NCBI RefSeq assembly: GCF_051860505.1
Contig: NZ_JBHYDX010000004.1
Span: 62,001-126,000 of the forward strand
Source of the DNA: Pannonibacter sp051860505
GTDB taxonomy: Bacteria > Pseudomonadota > Alphaproteobacteria > Rhizobiales > Stappiaceae
DNA: 64,000 bases
Direction of reading: 5' to 3'
Shown here: one piece after another, positions 45,617-54,414 of the stretch
How the letters are laid out: every line of letters starts with the position of its first letter
Position numbering within the stretch: the first letter of the stretch is position 1
The notes under the pieces: model-generated
Databases searched by the model: none
The model's input: only the letters and a program-made list of their open reading frames with translations
What the model was told of the DNA's origin: nothing
Translations under genes and position numbers: made by a program

Positions 45617-46171
45617 TTATCGAAGCCGCTTGTACATGAAGGTGCAGTCCTCGAACCGCTGCTTGCGCGGGTCGAGGGCGTAGGCCGGGATGTGGCCGAT
45701 CACCTGATAGCCAAGGTCAAGATAGAGCTGCTCACCGGCGTCGCCTGTCCGGGTGTCGAGGGTGAGAAGGCTGCGCGACCGGGCCGCCGCGCAGGCCTCG
45801 GCTTCCAGCATCAGCGACCGGGCAATGCCCTTGCGGCGGTGCTTGGGGTGAACCAGAAGCTTGCGCACATCGGCGCGCTGCGGCTGGTTGGCCGGCGTAT
45901 CGGCTGCCAGCTGCACGGTGCCTGCGACCTCATCGCCGACCAGCGCGACGATCAGGTCAACGTCGCCGGCGAGAACACCCGGCAAGGCCTTGCCGCGCCA
46001 GAACCGCAGCGCGTCCTGGGGGCTGAACGGGTCAACGAAGCTGACACTCGCCCCGTCAAGGACGCAGGCGGTCAGCACTTCGGCAAGGCCAACGACGTGG
46101 TCTTCAAACGTGTCTGCGGTCAGGCGGACAAGGCGTGCGGCATGGGCCTGCGTTTGCTCGGCAAGGGTCAT
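45617..46171 (-). CDS. GNAT-family N-acetyltransferase
   Basis: 184 residues. The acetyl-CoA binding core is VRKLLVHPKHRRKGIARSLM (about 105-124), with Q/R-x-x-G-x-G/A in HRRKGIA. The N-terminal segment TEDHVVGLAEVLTACVLDGA-like helix is unusual but the fold is clear. It lies 77 bases downstream of the XRE-cupin regulator on the same strand, so the pair is a likely operon: the regulator senses the substrate the enzyme acetylates. Substrate unknown. Confidence 0.85.
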   Translation of the reverse strand: MTLAEQTQAHAARLVRLTADTFEDHVVGLAEVLTACVLDGASVSFVDPFSPQDALRFWRGKALPGVLAGDVDLIVALVGDEVAGTVQLAADTPANQPQRADVRKLLVHPKHRRKGIARSLMLEAEACAAARSRSLLTLDTRTGDAGEQLYLDLGYQVIGHIPAYALDPRKQRFEDCTFMYKRLR

Positions 46172-46248
46172 CTGTCACCTCAGTCTGTCGGGGGTCTTGG
46201 GTCGGGATCACGCCCGGACCTGATCTGTCGTTTTGGGTCTGCCGTCGT

Positions 46249-46827
46249 TCACACCAGAAACAGCAGATACCGCGCGCCACTGTCGCCGGGCGTTTCGTAG
46301 GAGTTGCTGCCGTTCAGGCGGAAGCGCAGGCAGTCGCCGGCGGAGAGGTCATGCCGGACGTTGCCAAGGGTCACCGACAGCGTGCCCTCCAGCATCACCA
46401 GATGATGCTCAAGGCTGGGCCTGGGCGGGGCGTCATAGGCAATGCGGGTCGCAGGGGGGAGGGTGGACTCCAGCACCTCTCCGGCAAGCGATTGGGCTGG
46501 CGGCGAAACGATCCGCCGGCGATAGCCGGTGTCCGGATCCGTCCACAGCACTTGCGCGGCCAGCGGAACGCGGGCCGGCGCTTCGTCCTCGACCATCTGC
46601 ATCAGTCGGGACAGGGTGATGCCATGCGCCGTTGTCAGACGGGACAGCACCTGGGCCGTTGCGCTGACGTCCGCGTTCTCCAGCCGTGACAGGGTCGCCC
46701 GGCTGACGCCGCTACGCTTGGCGAGGTCATCGAGCGACCAGCCCTTGTCCAGGCGCAGCTGACGCAGCCGCTGGGCAATCTGAGCATCGAGGTCAGCCTC
46801 GGGGGGAGATGAGTGTGCGTTTTCCAT
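46249..46827 (-). CDS. XRE-family regulator with C-terminal cupin
   Basis: 192 residues. An N-terminal HTH (RLRQLRLDKGWSLDDLAKRSGVSRATLSRLE, split about 18-47) is followed by a short linker and a C-terminal cupin (HHLVMLEGTLSVTLGNVRHDLSAGDCLRF). No ribosome site precedes the ATG at 46827; instead the ATG lies inside a perfect 29-bp palindrome, so the mRNA may be leaderless or start within the operator. Such regulators typically bind a small ligand in the cupin and control a neighbouring enzyme gene, here the acetyltransferase downstream. Confidence 0.9.
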   Translation of the reverse strand: MENAHSSPPEADLDAQIAQRLRQLRLDKGWSLDDLAKRSGVSRATLSRLENADVSATAQVLSRLTTAHGITLSRLMQMVEDEAPARVPLAAQVLWTDPDTGYRRRIVSPPAQSLAGEVLESTLPPATRIAYDAPPRPSLEHHLVMLEGTLSVTLGNVRHDLSAGDCLRFRLNGSNSYETPGDSGARYLLFLV

Positions 46828-46852
46828 ATTTGAGAATATTTCTCAAATATGG
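46824..46852. promoter_or_regulatory. 29-bp perfect palindrome over the XRE-cupin start codon
   Basis: Arms CCATATTTGAGAA (46824-46836) and its exact complement (46840-46852) around TAT. It spans the start codon (46825-46827) and the gap up to the class II amidotransferase stop (46860). Probably an operator through which the regulator blocks its own transcription or translation. Confidence 0.85.
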
Positions 46853-46859
46853 TCGGTCG

Positions 46860-47657
46860 TCAAGCCTCTGCGAAGGCGTTCTCCAGGCGCAGCGGACGTG
46901 TAACTGCGCCGTCGCAGCTGAGCACATACAGCTTGTCCGGTTCCACCGCACGCCACCGCGCGCAGGCCCCCTCCAGTGGCTCCGATGCAAAGGCCCGTCC
47001 GCCGTGGTCCAGGCATTCGGAGAGATAGAGGGTCGGGGCCTGACCATCGTCGGCGAAGCGGAACGCGTAGAGTTTCTCGCCTTCGGTGAACACACAGGTC
47101 AGCCGGATCGGCTTGTCCCCGGTCGTGCGCCGCACGGCGATGTCCAGTACCTGCGACAGTGTCTTGTCCAGCGCGGCCTGCGGATCTGCGTCGAGACCAT
47201 TGGTCATGAGCAGCAGGAAGAACAGTTCGCTGTCCGTCGTGCCTTTGCGGCAGGCGTAATAGTCCTCGTCGATCAGCATCTCCATTTCACGGCGGATCCG
47301 CGTGAAATCACCGATGTTGCCGTTGTGCATGAAGGACCAGCGGCCGCAGGAGAACGGATGGCAGTTGTCGCGCGAGGTTGCGCCCGTTGTCGCAGCCCGC
47401 ACATGGGCGAGGAACAGCCGTGCCTTCACCAGACGGCAGATGCTCTGCAGGTTCGTGTCGGCCCAGGCCGGCAGCACGTCCTTGAACAGGCCCGGCTCTG
47501 TCTGGTGGCCGTACCAGGCGATCCCGAACCCGTCGCCATTGACCCTGAGCTTTGCCTCTTGCGCATCAAGGCTCTGGACAAGCAGGGAATGTTTCGGCTT
47601 GGCGATGATGTTCTCGAGGGGGATCTCGGTCCCCAGGTAGGCAGCCAGACGGCACAT
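46860..47657 (-). CDS. Class II glutamine amidotransferase (YafJ/EgtC-like)
   Basis: 265 residues. The N-terminal nucleophile C2 (after Met removal) begins CRLAAYLG, and NGDGFGIAWYG and HVRAATTG with LAHVR are Ntn amidotransferase motifs; HNGNIGDF also fits. Ammonia acceptor partner unknown; EgtC hydrolyses gamma-glutamyl groups in ergothioneine synthesis, YafJ has no known role. It is transcribed toward the XRE-cupin gene, whose palindrome begins right after its stop. Confidence 0.88.
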   Translation of the reverse strand: MCRLAAYLGTEIPLENIIAKPKHSLLVQSLDAQEAKLRVNGDGFGIAWYGHQTEPGLFKDVLPAWADTNLQSICRLVKARLFLAHVRAATTGATSRDNCHPFSCGRWSFMHNGNIGDFTRIRREMEMLIDEDYYACRKGTTDSELFFLLLMTNGLDADPQAALDKTLSQVLDIAVRRTTGDKPIRLTCVFTEGEKLYAFRFADDGQAPTLYLSECLDHGGRAFASEPLEGACARWRAVEPDKLYVLSCDGAVTRPLRLENAFAEA

Positions 47658-47997
47658 GGATCAACAGGACCTGCAAATGGAGAAACGCACCGAAGGTACC
47701 TGGCAAAGGATCCCTCCAATCCCGGCAAGATTAAGGAGGTGGGGCTGGGATGAGATCCGGATTTTTCGGTATTCTGCGGCGGCAACGCTTAAAGTGTCCC
47801 ATCTGATCGTTAACGGTTCGATACTTTTCCCATGCTGTAAGCGGAACGCTGGAACGAATCCGTTTGGTTCGCTTGCGATGTTTCTGCAGGCCAAGGTTCA
47901 AGGTCTTGCAGTGGTTAACGTGATGTTAACCATTCTTCCGCAAGGCTTGCCGCAGGATCTGCCGCAGCCGGTGCGCAGACCGTCCCGGAGCCATCCG
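47658..47997. other. Regulatory region upstream of the serine-rich orphan (340 bp)
   Basis: Divergent spacer between the class II amidotransferase gene and the orphan at 47998. It carries a perfect CtrA box (47915-47930). The orphan frame is open upstream of 47998 but without convincing protein features. Confidence 0.65.
47915..47930 (+). promoter_or_regulatory. CtrA-type box, perfect TTAA-N7-TTAAC
   Basis: TTAA (47915-47918), seven bases, TTAAC (47926-47930), inside a perfect inverted repeat TGGTTAAC-GTGAT-GTTAACCA (47912-47932). 68 bases before the ATG of the serine-rich orphan, which it probably controls. Confidence 0.7.
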
Positions 47998-48585
47998 ATG
48001 CAGCTCTCGATCCAGTCGACGACCACCAGTGCAAGCCTCTTTGCCATGCAGCAGGGCAGTCTCGACGCAGGCGGGCGCGGCAAGGCAGGCGGCGCGGACG
48101 AAGGGCCTGCCAAGTCTGTTCCGGCGACCAATGTCCTCGACCTTGCCGCGAAGAAGGCAGAAGAAGACGCCGTCGTCATTTCTGCGCTGCAGGAAGCCGT
48201 CGAGAAGGGCAAGTCCGAGAAGGGCAACGAGGATAAGTCCGGTAAGCTGGCCACCATTGAGGACTATCTCGACACGGCCGGCAAGATCCGTGGTGCCCTT
48301 GGGGAAGACACGGAGGGCGGTGTCAGCGCTGCTTACGAGAGCGCCACGATCACCGAAACCGTGATCGAAGGCGAGATCGATGGCCAGAAGATTTCCGCCT
48401 CTTTCGTCTCGTTTGACCGGGTCTCCTACAACAGTGAGACTGGCCTGACGTCCCGTTCCGCCAGCGCGATGAACATCGAAGTCAGCGGCAACGGCGTGTC
48501 CTCCAGCTACCAGAGCGCATCGGTGTCTTCGCTTTACGCCGGCACTGACAAGCAGCTCGGCAACCTGATTTCCGGCTTCGCCTGA
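47998..48585 (+). CDS. Serine-rich orphan protein, function unknown
   Basis: 195 residues, no family recognised. Composition is Ser/Gly/Ala-rich and cysteine-free. After MQLSIQSTTTSASLFAMQQG comes a charged segment (about 50-90, EKGKSEKGNEDKSG) and a repetitive C-terminal half of S-x-S and alternating polar/hydrophobic residues (ATITETVIEGEIDGQKI, SYQSASVSSLYAG), suggestive of a beta-structured surface or flagellar-type protein. No clear signal peptide. The ATG at 47998 has GGAG upstream. The perfect CtrA box upstream suggests a cell-cycle or motility role; that is inference. Confidence 0.6.
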   Translation: MQLSIQSTTTSASLFAMQQGSLDAGGRGKAGGADEGPAKSVPATNVLDLAAKKAEEDAVVISALQEAVEKGKSEKGNEDKSGKLATIEDYLDTAGKIRGALGEDTEGGVSAAYESATITETVIEGEIDGQKISASFVSFDRVSYNSETGLTSRSASAMNIEVSGNGVSSSYQSASVSSLYAGTDKQLGNLISGFA

Positions 48586-48750
48586 GCGGGTAGCCGCACC
48601 CCAGTCCCGCTGCACCCCGTAACGCGTCCGGAATTGACCGGACAGCCTGCCCTCTTGAGCGACTTCGCCTGACCGGCTACATCCGCATCAACCGGCCGCG
48701 TTCCTTGCGGCGGGCGCAGCCAACCGTGTGGCAGTCTGGGAGATCAGCGC

Positions 48751-49809
48751 GTGGACAATCTGAAGGCGGAACTGCTGCGCGGCCTCTGGTACGTGGCCTG
48801 CCTTGGCGCCGAGATCAAGCCGGGCGCCATGACCGGCAAGAAGCTGATGGGCGACATGGTGCTGCTTGGCCGCGACAAGGCCGGCAAGGTGTTTGCCCTG
48901 CGCGATATCTGCCCGCATCGCGGTATTCCGCTGCGCCACGGCAAGTTTGATGGCGAGACCGTCCAGTGCTGCTACCACGGCTGGCGCTTCAATACGGACG
49001 GCGTCTGCGTCGACATCCCCTCGACCCATGAAGATCAGGTCATCGACTTCTCCAAGATCACCTGTGGTGCCTATCCGGCGATCGAGCAGCAGGGCCTGAT
49101 CTGGGTCTATTTCTCCGCAGCGGGCGAGCGCCCGGAGGACGGCCGCCAGCCGCGCCCGCCGATGCTGCCGGACTTTGATGCCGCCACCGGCCCGGCGCTG
49201 CATATCATGCAGCCGTTCGTCTGTTCGGTTGACCACGCGGCGCTGGGCTTGATGGATCCGACCCACGCCGCCTTCGTGCACACATCCTGGTGGTTCAAGA
49301 AAAACGCCACCAAGCTGCGTCCCAAGCGGAAGGAATTCGAGCCGTCAGAGCTTGGCTGGGCTATGGTGCGCCACAAGCTGCCGCCGCAGAACATCGCCTA
49401 CAAGCTGCTGGGCGACGACGTGACGACCGAAATCCGCTACGCCCTGCCGGGCCTGCGCATCGAGCATATCAAGGGCTCGAAGCACTCCGTCGTCGGCCTC
49501 ACCACCATCACCCCGGTCACGGAGGACGAGACGGAGGTCCGTCAGATGTTCTGGGCATCGATGGGCTGGATCGGCCCGTTCAAGCCGCTGATGCGGCATC
49601 TGATGAACGTGTTTCTCGGCCAGGACCGGCGCGTGGTCATCCAGCAGCGCGAGGGGCTGGAATACAATCCGAAGCTGATGCTGATCAACGATGCCGACAC
49701 CCAGGGCCGCTGGTGGATGCAGCTCAAGCGCGAGTGGGCGGATGCGCAGGCAGAGGGCCGGGAGTTCCAGAACCCGGTGCGTGGCCGGGTCCTGCGCTGG
49801 ATGAGCTGA
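48751..49809 (+). CDS. Rieske-type aromatic ring-hydroxylating oxygenase, alpha subunit
   Basis: 352 residues, GTG start with GGGAG nine bases upstream. The Rieske [2Fe-2S] cluster is bound by C54-P-H56 and C73-x2-H76; the catalytic mononuclear iron site is D169-P-T-H172-A-A-F-V-H177. The protein is shorter than dioxygenase alpha subunits and resembles the vanillate/caffeine demethylase or phenoxybenzoate group. No reductase or ferredoxin is adjacent, so electron supply must come from elsewhere. Substrate unknown. Confidence 0.9.
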   Translation: MDNLKAELLRGLWYVACLGAEIKPGAMTGKKLMGDMVLLGRDKAGKVFALRDICPHRGIPLRHGKFDGETVQCCYHGWRFNTDGVCVDIPSTHEDQVIDFSKITCGAYPAIEQQGLIWVYFSAAGERPEDGRQPRPPMLPDFDAATGPALHIMQPFVCSVDHAALGLMDPTHAAFVHTSWWFKKNATKLRPKRKEFEPSELGWAMVRHKLPPQNIAYKLLGDDVTTEIRYALPGLRIEHIKGSKHSVVGLTTITPVTEDETEVRQMFWASMGWIGPFKPLMRHLMNVFLGQDRRVVIQQREGLEYNPKLMLINDADTQGRWWMQLKREWADAQAEGREFQNPVRGRVLRWMS

Positions 49810-49812
49810 CCG

Positions 49813-49833
49813 GACGCGGCTCAAGGCCGCGTC
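49813..49833. terminator. Hairpin after the Rieske gene
   Basis: GACGCGGC (49813-49820) pairs perfectly with GCCGCGTC (49826-49833) around a 5-base loop, 3 bases past the stop. No T-run; weak terminator or stabiliser. Confidence 0.5.
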
Positions 49834-49850
49834 ATGGCATCCAAAGTCAC

Positions 49851-49879
49851 GGCTGTCCCTGCCTTGAGCCGGGACAGCC
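49851..49879. terminator. Second hairpin between the convergent genes
   Basis: GGCTGTCCC (49851-49859) pairs perfectly with GGGACAGCC (49871-49879) around an 11-base loop, just before the end of the convergent gene at 49891. Confidence 0.45.
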
Positions 49880-49890
49880 AATTGCACATC

Positions 49891-50745
49891 TCAGTTCTTG
49901 TCGAACGGCGTATCGTCTTCGGCGGCCAGCAGCATGGGAACATCCTCCCACTCGGCCTCATCGCCATCCCAGGACCAGTCGCCCAGCATTTCGATAGTGT
50001 CCTCGAACGGATAGTAGCGGTTGGTTGCCAGCCACAGGTCCTTGGCTTCGGCGTCTTCGTTCGACACCTTCAGTGCTTCCAGATGATAGCCGAAGTCTTC
50101 CGGGTCGGCCGGACGGAAGCCACCTTCATCCATGGCGATGGTGCCGTTCTCGAACAGCGCGTCGATGGTGGGCGCAAGGTCCTCAAAGCCGAGATCGCCG
50201 GCGACCGCCACATAGGTGCCCCACATGAAGCTGTCAGGCTCCGGCTTCACCGCCACCGGGAAGTCCGCCAGAAGCTTGCGGGCATGGTCCCGATCAACAG
50301 CTCCGCTGATCACGCCGTGCGCCCAGGCCACTATCATGGCATCGCGGGCAAAGTCATCTACTGCATTGTTGCTGAAGCCGGTTTCCAGCTGGCCATAGTC
50401 GCCATTGTTGAGAGCGATCAGGATCGGTCCCATCGTCTCGGTCATGGCATCGCCAAAGAGGGCTTCAAGGTCGAGGTTCTCGCTCTGCAGCAGCTGCATC
50501 AAGGGGCCGAAGGCTTCCTTGGCATCAATGTCGGCGAGGATATGCAGGGCGATGAAACACGCGTCACCTTTGGCATCGCGCTGGCTCAAGGGACCCGTTC
50601 CGCCATTGGCGCGGTCTTCAAGGATGGCCATGAGACCGGGCTTGGCGGCTTCGGGCGCGTCAAGGCAAGCCTGCACCGCGTCTTCGGGAAAACCTTCTCC
50701 GGCGGTAAAGGCATCGATCAGGCTGGCAGCGTCGAGCGCGGTCAT
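49891..50745 (-). CDS. DUF1186-like helical repeat protein
   Basis: 284 acidic residues with no cysteine-rich or catalytic motif. Repeated helical segments (LIDAFTAGEGFPEDAVQACL, ETMGPILIALNNGDYGQLE, PTIDALFENG) resemble DUF1186, a HEAT-like family known from Rhizobiales. It may be a scaffold or binding protein; function unknown. The ATG at 50745 follows AAGGA by seven bases. Convergent with the Rieske gene. Confidence 0.65.
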   Translation of the reverse strand: MTALDAASLIDAFTAGEGFPEDAVQACLDAPEAAKPGLMAILEDRANGGTGPLSQRDAKGDACFIALHILADIDAKEAFGPLMQLLQSENLDLEALFGDAMTETMGPILIALNNGDYGQLETGFSNNAVDDFARDAMIVAWAHGVISGAVDRDHARKLLADFPVAVKPEPDSFMWGTYVAVAGDLGFEDLAPTIDALFENGTIAMDEGGFRPADPEDFGYHLEALKVSNEDAEAKDLWLATNRYYPFEDTIEMLGDWSWDGDEAEWEDVPMLLAAEDDTPFDKN

Positions 50746-50865
50746 GGTGAAATCCTTGTCTTGCGGGGCGGTTCCTTTTTGGCAGGAACCATCATTGCTT
50801 GTGTCTTATCACGGTGGTCTCGCGGTGGCGATGACGGTTGCACATGTATCGCCAGACCTGTCCGT

Positions 50866-53337
50866 TCATGTTCCACGCGGCTTTGCGCGTCGGGTGGCTT
50901 CCGCGCTGTGTGGATCGTCAGGCCAGGGATGGCGCGGATAGCGTCCCTTCATCTCGCTCTTTACATCCGCCCAGGACCCGGCCCAGAAGCCGGGGAGGTC
51001 GCGCGTGATCTGGATCGGCCGCTGCGCGGGCGACAAGAGCTCCAGCGTCAGGTGAATACGGCCATTGGCCACCGAAGGGTGTTGTTTCAGACCGAACAGC
51101 TCCTGCACCCGGATCGAGATCGTCGGCCCGACTTCCGAGCCGTAGTCGATCGGCACGCTGGAGCCGGTCGGGGCCGTGAAATGCGAGGGGGCCAGCCGGT
51201 CCAGCTCCGCCGCGCCGCCATAGCCGAGGAGCCCCGCCAGCGCGTTGCCCAGCACCTCGGACGAGACATCGCTGACCCGGCTGCGGCCGGCCAGATAGGG
51301 CGCCAGCCAGTCCTGCATCGTTGCCCCCAGCGCCGCATCCGACAGGTCGGGCAGGGTGGTCTCGCCGGCGGCCCGGACAAAGCTGGCCCGGGCACGCAGC
51401 CGCAGCTGATCGTTGCTCCACGGCAGGCGCGTGACGCCCCGGCGCGCCAGTTCCTCCACCAGCGCGGCGGTGACCAGCGCCGGGTCCGGGGCACTGATCT
51501 GGCGGCTCGCCAGTTCCAGCGCCCGCATCCGCCGCACCCGGCGTGCGCGCACGGCGCCGGAAGGCTCCAGCTTCACCTCGTCTTCCTCGGTGATGTCGGC
51601 GGCAAACAGCGTCTCGATGTCATCAAGGCCGAGCGGGGCGGCCAGCAGGATGCGCCCGCTCGCCGCCTTGCCCTGGATGTCGGCCACGGCCAGGAAGGCT
51701 TCGGCGGCCAGCGCCAGCTCTTCCGGCATGTCGGCCCCGCGCCCGTTGGCAAGGCGGAAGCGGCCGCGTTGGCCGCGTTGCTGCGCGACGCGCTCGGGAT
51801 AGGCCAGCGCCAGCACCTCGCCGGCCTGTTCGGGCAGATCCACATCCGGGCTTCCTCGGCTTCGTCCGGCCAGATCGCGCCAGCGGGAGGCGAGCGCCCG
51901 TGCGTCGCGGGCGCGCGGGCTGCCGTCGGCCCTGAGGCGCCGCACCCGCTCGCGCAGGTCCAAATCCTGACCACCGAGACCGGGCTCACTCAGGATCGCG
52001 GCGACATCGGCGGCGAGCCGGCCGAGGCCCAGCCCTTCCGCCTCCACCAGCATGTGCGCCAGTCGCGGCGCGAGCGGCAGCCGGGCGAGGCGTTTGCCAT
52101 GCGGCGTCAACCGGCCGGCAGCGTCCAGCGCGTGACAGCCCTGCAGCAGGCTGCGTGCTTCCTGCAGCGCGGCGGCGGGAGGCAGGTCGGGAAAGCTCAG
52201 GCTGGCCGGATCGCTCGTGCCCCAGGCGGCCAGGTCCAGCAGCAGTGAGGAAAGATCCGCTTCGAGGATTTCGGGCCGCTCGGCGGCGGCCAGCGCCTGC
52301 GTCTGCGCCTCGTCCCACAGCCGGTAGCAGACGCCCGGTTCGGTTCGCCCGGCGCGGCCGCGCCGCTGGTCGGCGGTGGCGCGCGCGACGCGCACCGTTT
52401 CCAGCCGCGTCAGCCCGGTCTGCGGCTCATAGCGCGGCACCCGTGACAGTCCGCTGTCGATGACGACCCGCACCCCCTCGATGGTCAGCGAGGTCTGGGC
52501 GATGGCGGTGGCCAGCACCACCTTGCGCAGGCCGGGCCCTGCCGGCCGGATCGCCAGATCCTGTGCCTTGCCGTCGAGCGCGCCATAGAGCGGGGCGATC
52601 TGGATCGTGGGGCCGACCTGGCCCTCCAGCATCTCTGCCACCCGGCGGATCTCGCCCTGCCCGGGCAGGAAGACGAGCAGCGACCCGCTTTCCTTGGCCA
52701 GCGCCTTGCGGACGGCGCGGACCACCTGCGGCTCGATGCGCTCGTCCGGGCTGCGGCCGAGGTAGCGCGTCTCGACGGGGAAACTGCGGCCCTTGCTCTC
52801 GATCACCGGCGCATCGCCGAGCAGCCGCGCAACGGAGGCCGCATCCAGCGTCGCTGACATCGGCACCAGCCGCAGGTCGTCGCGCAGCGCGCCCTGCACG
52901 TCGAGCGCCAGCGCGAGGCCCAGGTCGCCGTCGAGCGAGCGTTCGTGGAATTCGTCGAAGAGCACGCAGGCGATGCCAGGCAACTCCGGCTCGTCGAGGA
53001 TCATCCGGGTGAAGACACCTTCGGTGACCACTTCGATGCGCGTGCGGGCCGAGACCTTTGCGTCCATGCGCACCCGGTAGCCGACCGTCTCGCCGACCGC
53101 CTCTCCCAGCGTTTCCGCCATGCGCCGCGCAGCCGCGCGGGCAGCCAACCTGCGGGGTTCCAGCACGAGGATCCGGCGGCCGTCGGTCCAGTTCGCACCC
53201 AGCAGCGCCAGCGGTACCCTTGTGGTCTTGCCCGCGCCTGGTTCTGCGACCAGCACGGCAGACATGTTCGTCTGAAGCACCGCCAGCAAATCCGGCAGCA
53301 CGGCATCGATGGGCAGCGGTGCGTCAGCCTGGGCCAA
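50866..53337 (-). CDS. hrpB: ATP-dependent RNA helicase HrpB
   Basis: 823-residue DExH helicase of unsettled substrate. Motif I PGAGKTTRVP (about 40-49), motif II DEFH in place of DEAH, motif III SATLD, motif VI QRRGRAGR; the HrpB-specific C-terminal half follows. The gene starts with TTG at 53337 (MAQADAPLPIDAVLPDLL), the N-terminus expected for the family, with no strong ribosome site. It is 30 bases downstream of glk on the same strand. Confidence 0.95.
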   Translation of the reverse strand: MAQADAPLPIDAVLPDLLAVLQTNMSAVLVAEPGAGKTTRVPLALLGANWTDGRRILVLEPRRLAARAAARRMAETLGEAVGETVGYRVRMDAKVSARTRIEVVTEGVFTRMILDEPELPGIACVLFDEFHERSLDGDLGLALALDVQGALRDDLRLVPMSATLDAASVARLLGDAPVIESKGRSFPVETRYLGRSPDERIEPQVVRAVRKALAKESGSLLVFLPGQGEIRRVAEMLEGQVGPTIQIAPLYGALDGKAQDLAIRPAGPGLRKVVLATAIAQTSLTIEGVRVVIDSGLSRVPRYEPQTGLTRLETVRVARATADQRRGRAGRTEPGVCYRLWDEAQTQALAAAERPEILEADLSSLLLDLAAWGTSDPASLSFPDLPPAAALQEARSLLQGCHALDAAGRLTPHGKRLARLPLAPRLAHMLVEAEGLGLGRLAADVAAILSEPGLGGQDLDLRERVRRLRADGSPRARDARALASRWRDLAGRSRGSPDVDLPEQAGEVLALAYPERVAQQRGQRGRFRLANGRGADMPEELALAAEAFLAVADIQGKAASGRILLAAPLGLDDIETLFAADITEEDEVKLEPSGAVRARRVRRMRALELASRQISAPDPALVTAALVEELARRGVTRLPWSNDQLRLRARASFVRAAGETTLPDLSDAALGATMQDWLAPYLAGRSRVSDVSSEVLGNALAGLLGYGGAAELDRLAPSHFTAPTGSSVPIDYGSEVGPTISIRVQELFGLKQHPSVANGRIHLTLELLSPAQRPIQITRDLPGFWAGSWADVKSEMKGRYPRHPWPDDPHSAEATRRAKPRGT

Positions 53338-53367
53338 GGGTCATGCTCTTCGCGGAAAGGCCCCGGC

Positions 53368-54414
53368 TCAGTGCGGAACGGTCAGCGCCCCGGCCCGCGT
53401 CCACTGTCGGCCGGCTGTTCCCACGGCAAACAGGGCGGGCGTCCGGGCAAAGGCAGCCAGCCCTTCCAGTGCCGGGTTCGAGTGCCGAATGAGGAACGTC
53501 GGGATCGACGCCATGAGCCCGGCGTGGGGGGACTTCGCCTCGAAGGCGGCCCGGAAGCCGCCATCCTTCAGGTAGTCCGCGATATAGGATGTAACACCGC
53601 CGGTGATATAGACGCCGCCGCGCGCAAGAACGGTGAGGGCAAAGTCGCCTGCCACCCGTCCAAGGCATCGGGCGAACATCTGCAATGTCTCGACAGCGAC
53701 AGGGTCGCCCTCGCTGGCTGCCCTCGTGATTTCGGCGCCACGACTGAAATTGCGATCCATCTTGCGTGCAGTCGCGACAGCGCGGGCCAACATCGGCAGC
53801 CCGGTACCGGACAACAACTGCTCGGCACCAACCCGTCCTTCCACCCGCTCCACGTGCGGCCAGATCTCGAAATCGGCATCCGTCACCGGCCCCAGTTCCA
53901 CATGGCCACCTTCGCCGGGGACCGGGATCCAGGTATCGGCCGCATGGATCATCGCTGCCGCGCCGAGCCCCGTGCCGGGCCCAAGAACGAATTTGGAAGC
54001 CCCGGCGAGCGCGCTGCCGCTGCCGATCTGCTCGACATCCGATCCGGCCAGGCCGGGCAGGGCAAGCGCCTGCGCCTCGAAATCATTCAGGATGACCACA
54101 TCTTCCAGTTGGAGCACGTCGATCATCTTTAGCGGCTCGACCACCCAATGCGCGTTGGTCAGCGGGATCCGGTCTCCGGTGACCGGACCAGCGACGGCGA
54201 TGACGGCGCTTCTGGGCTGCGGCGCTTTTGCCTCTGCGATGGAGGCGCGAATGGCAGCAGTGATGTCCGGGAAATCTGCCGTAGCGACAGACGGCAGCGG
54301 GATCGCTGGCTGGATGGCATCCATCACCAGCGCAAATCGGGCATTTGTTCCGCCCACATCGCCGACCAGGACTGGAAACCGAAAGCCGCGCGGGCGCGAG
54401 GAAGTCAGGCTCAT
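53368..54414 (-). CDS. glk: Glucokinase
   Basis: 348 residues, ATP-dependent phosphorylation of glucose to glucose 6-phosphate. The phosphate 1 loop DVGGTNARFAL is at about 19-29, AVAGPV and NDFEAQALAL are hexokinase-family features, and LGPGTGLG with EGGHVELGP supplies sugar contacts. Its start overlaps the mgsA stop by four bases (ATGA), so the two are co-translated. That arrangement links glucose entry with methylglyoxal overflow. Confidence 0.95.
   Translation of the reverse strand: MSLTSSRPRGFRFPVLVGDVGGTNARFALVMDAIQPAIPLPSVATADFPDITAAIRASIAEAKAPQPRSAVIAVAGPVTGDRIPLTNAHWVVEPLKMIDVLQLEDVVILNDFEAQALALPGLAGSDVEQIGSGSALAGASKFVLGPGTGLGAAAMIHAADTWIPVPGEGGHVELGPVTDADFEIWPHVERVEGRVGAEQLLSGTGLPMLARAVATARKMDRNFSRGAEITRAASEGDPVAVETLQMFARCLGRVAGDFALTVLARGGVYITGGVTSYIADYLKDGGFRAAFEAKSPHAGLMASIPTFLIRHSNPALEGLAAFARTPALFAVGTAGRQWTRAGALTVPH

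Noticed and set aside
49834..52248. 804-codon frame opposite the DUF1186-like gene and hrpB
   Set aside because: Spans two real genes in antisense and has no domain signal.
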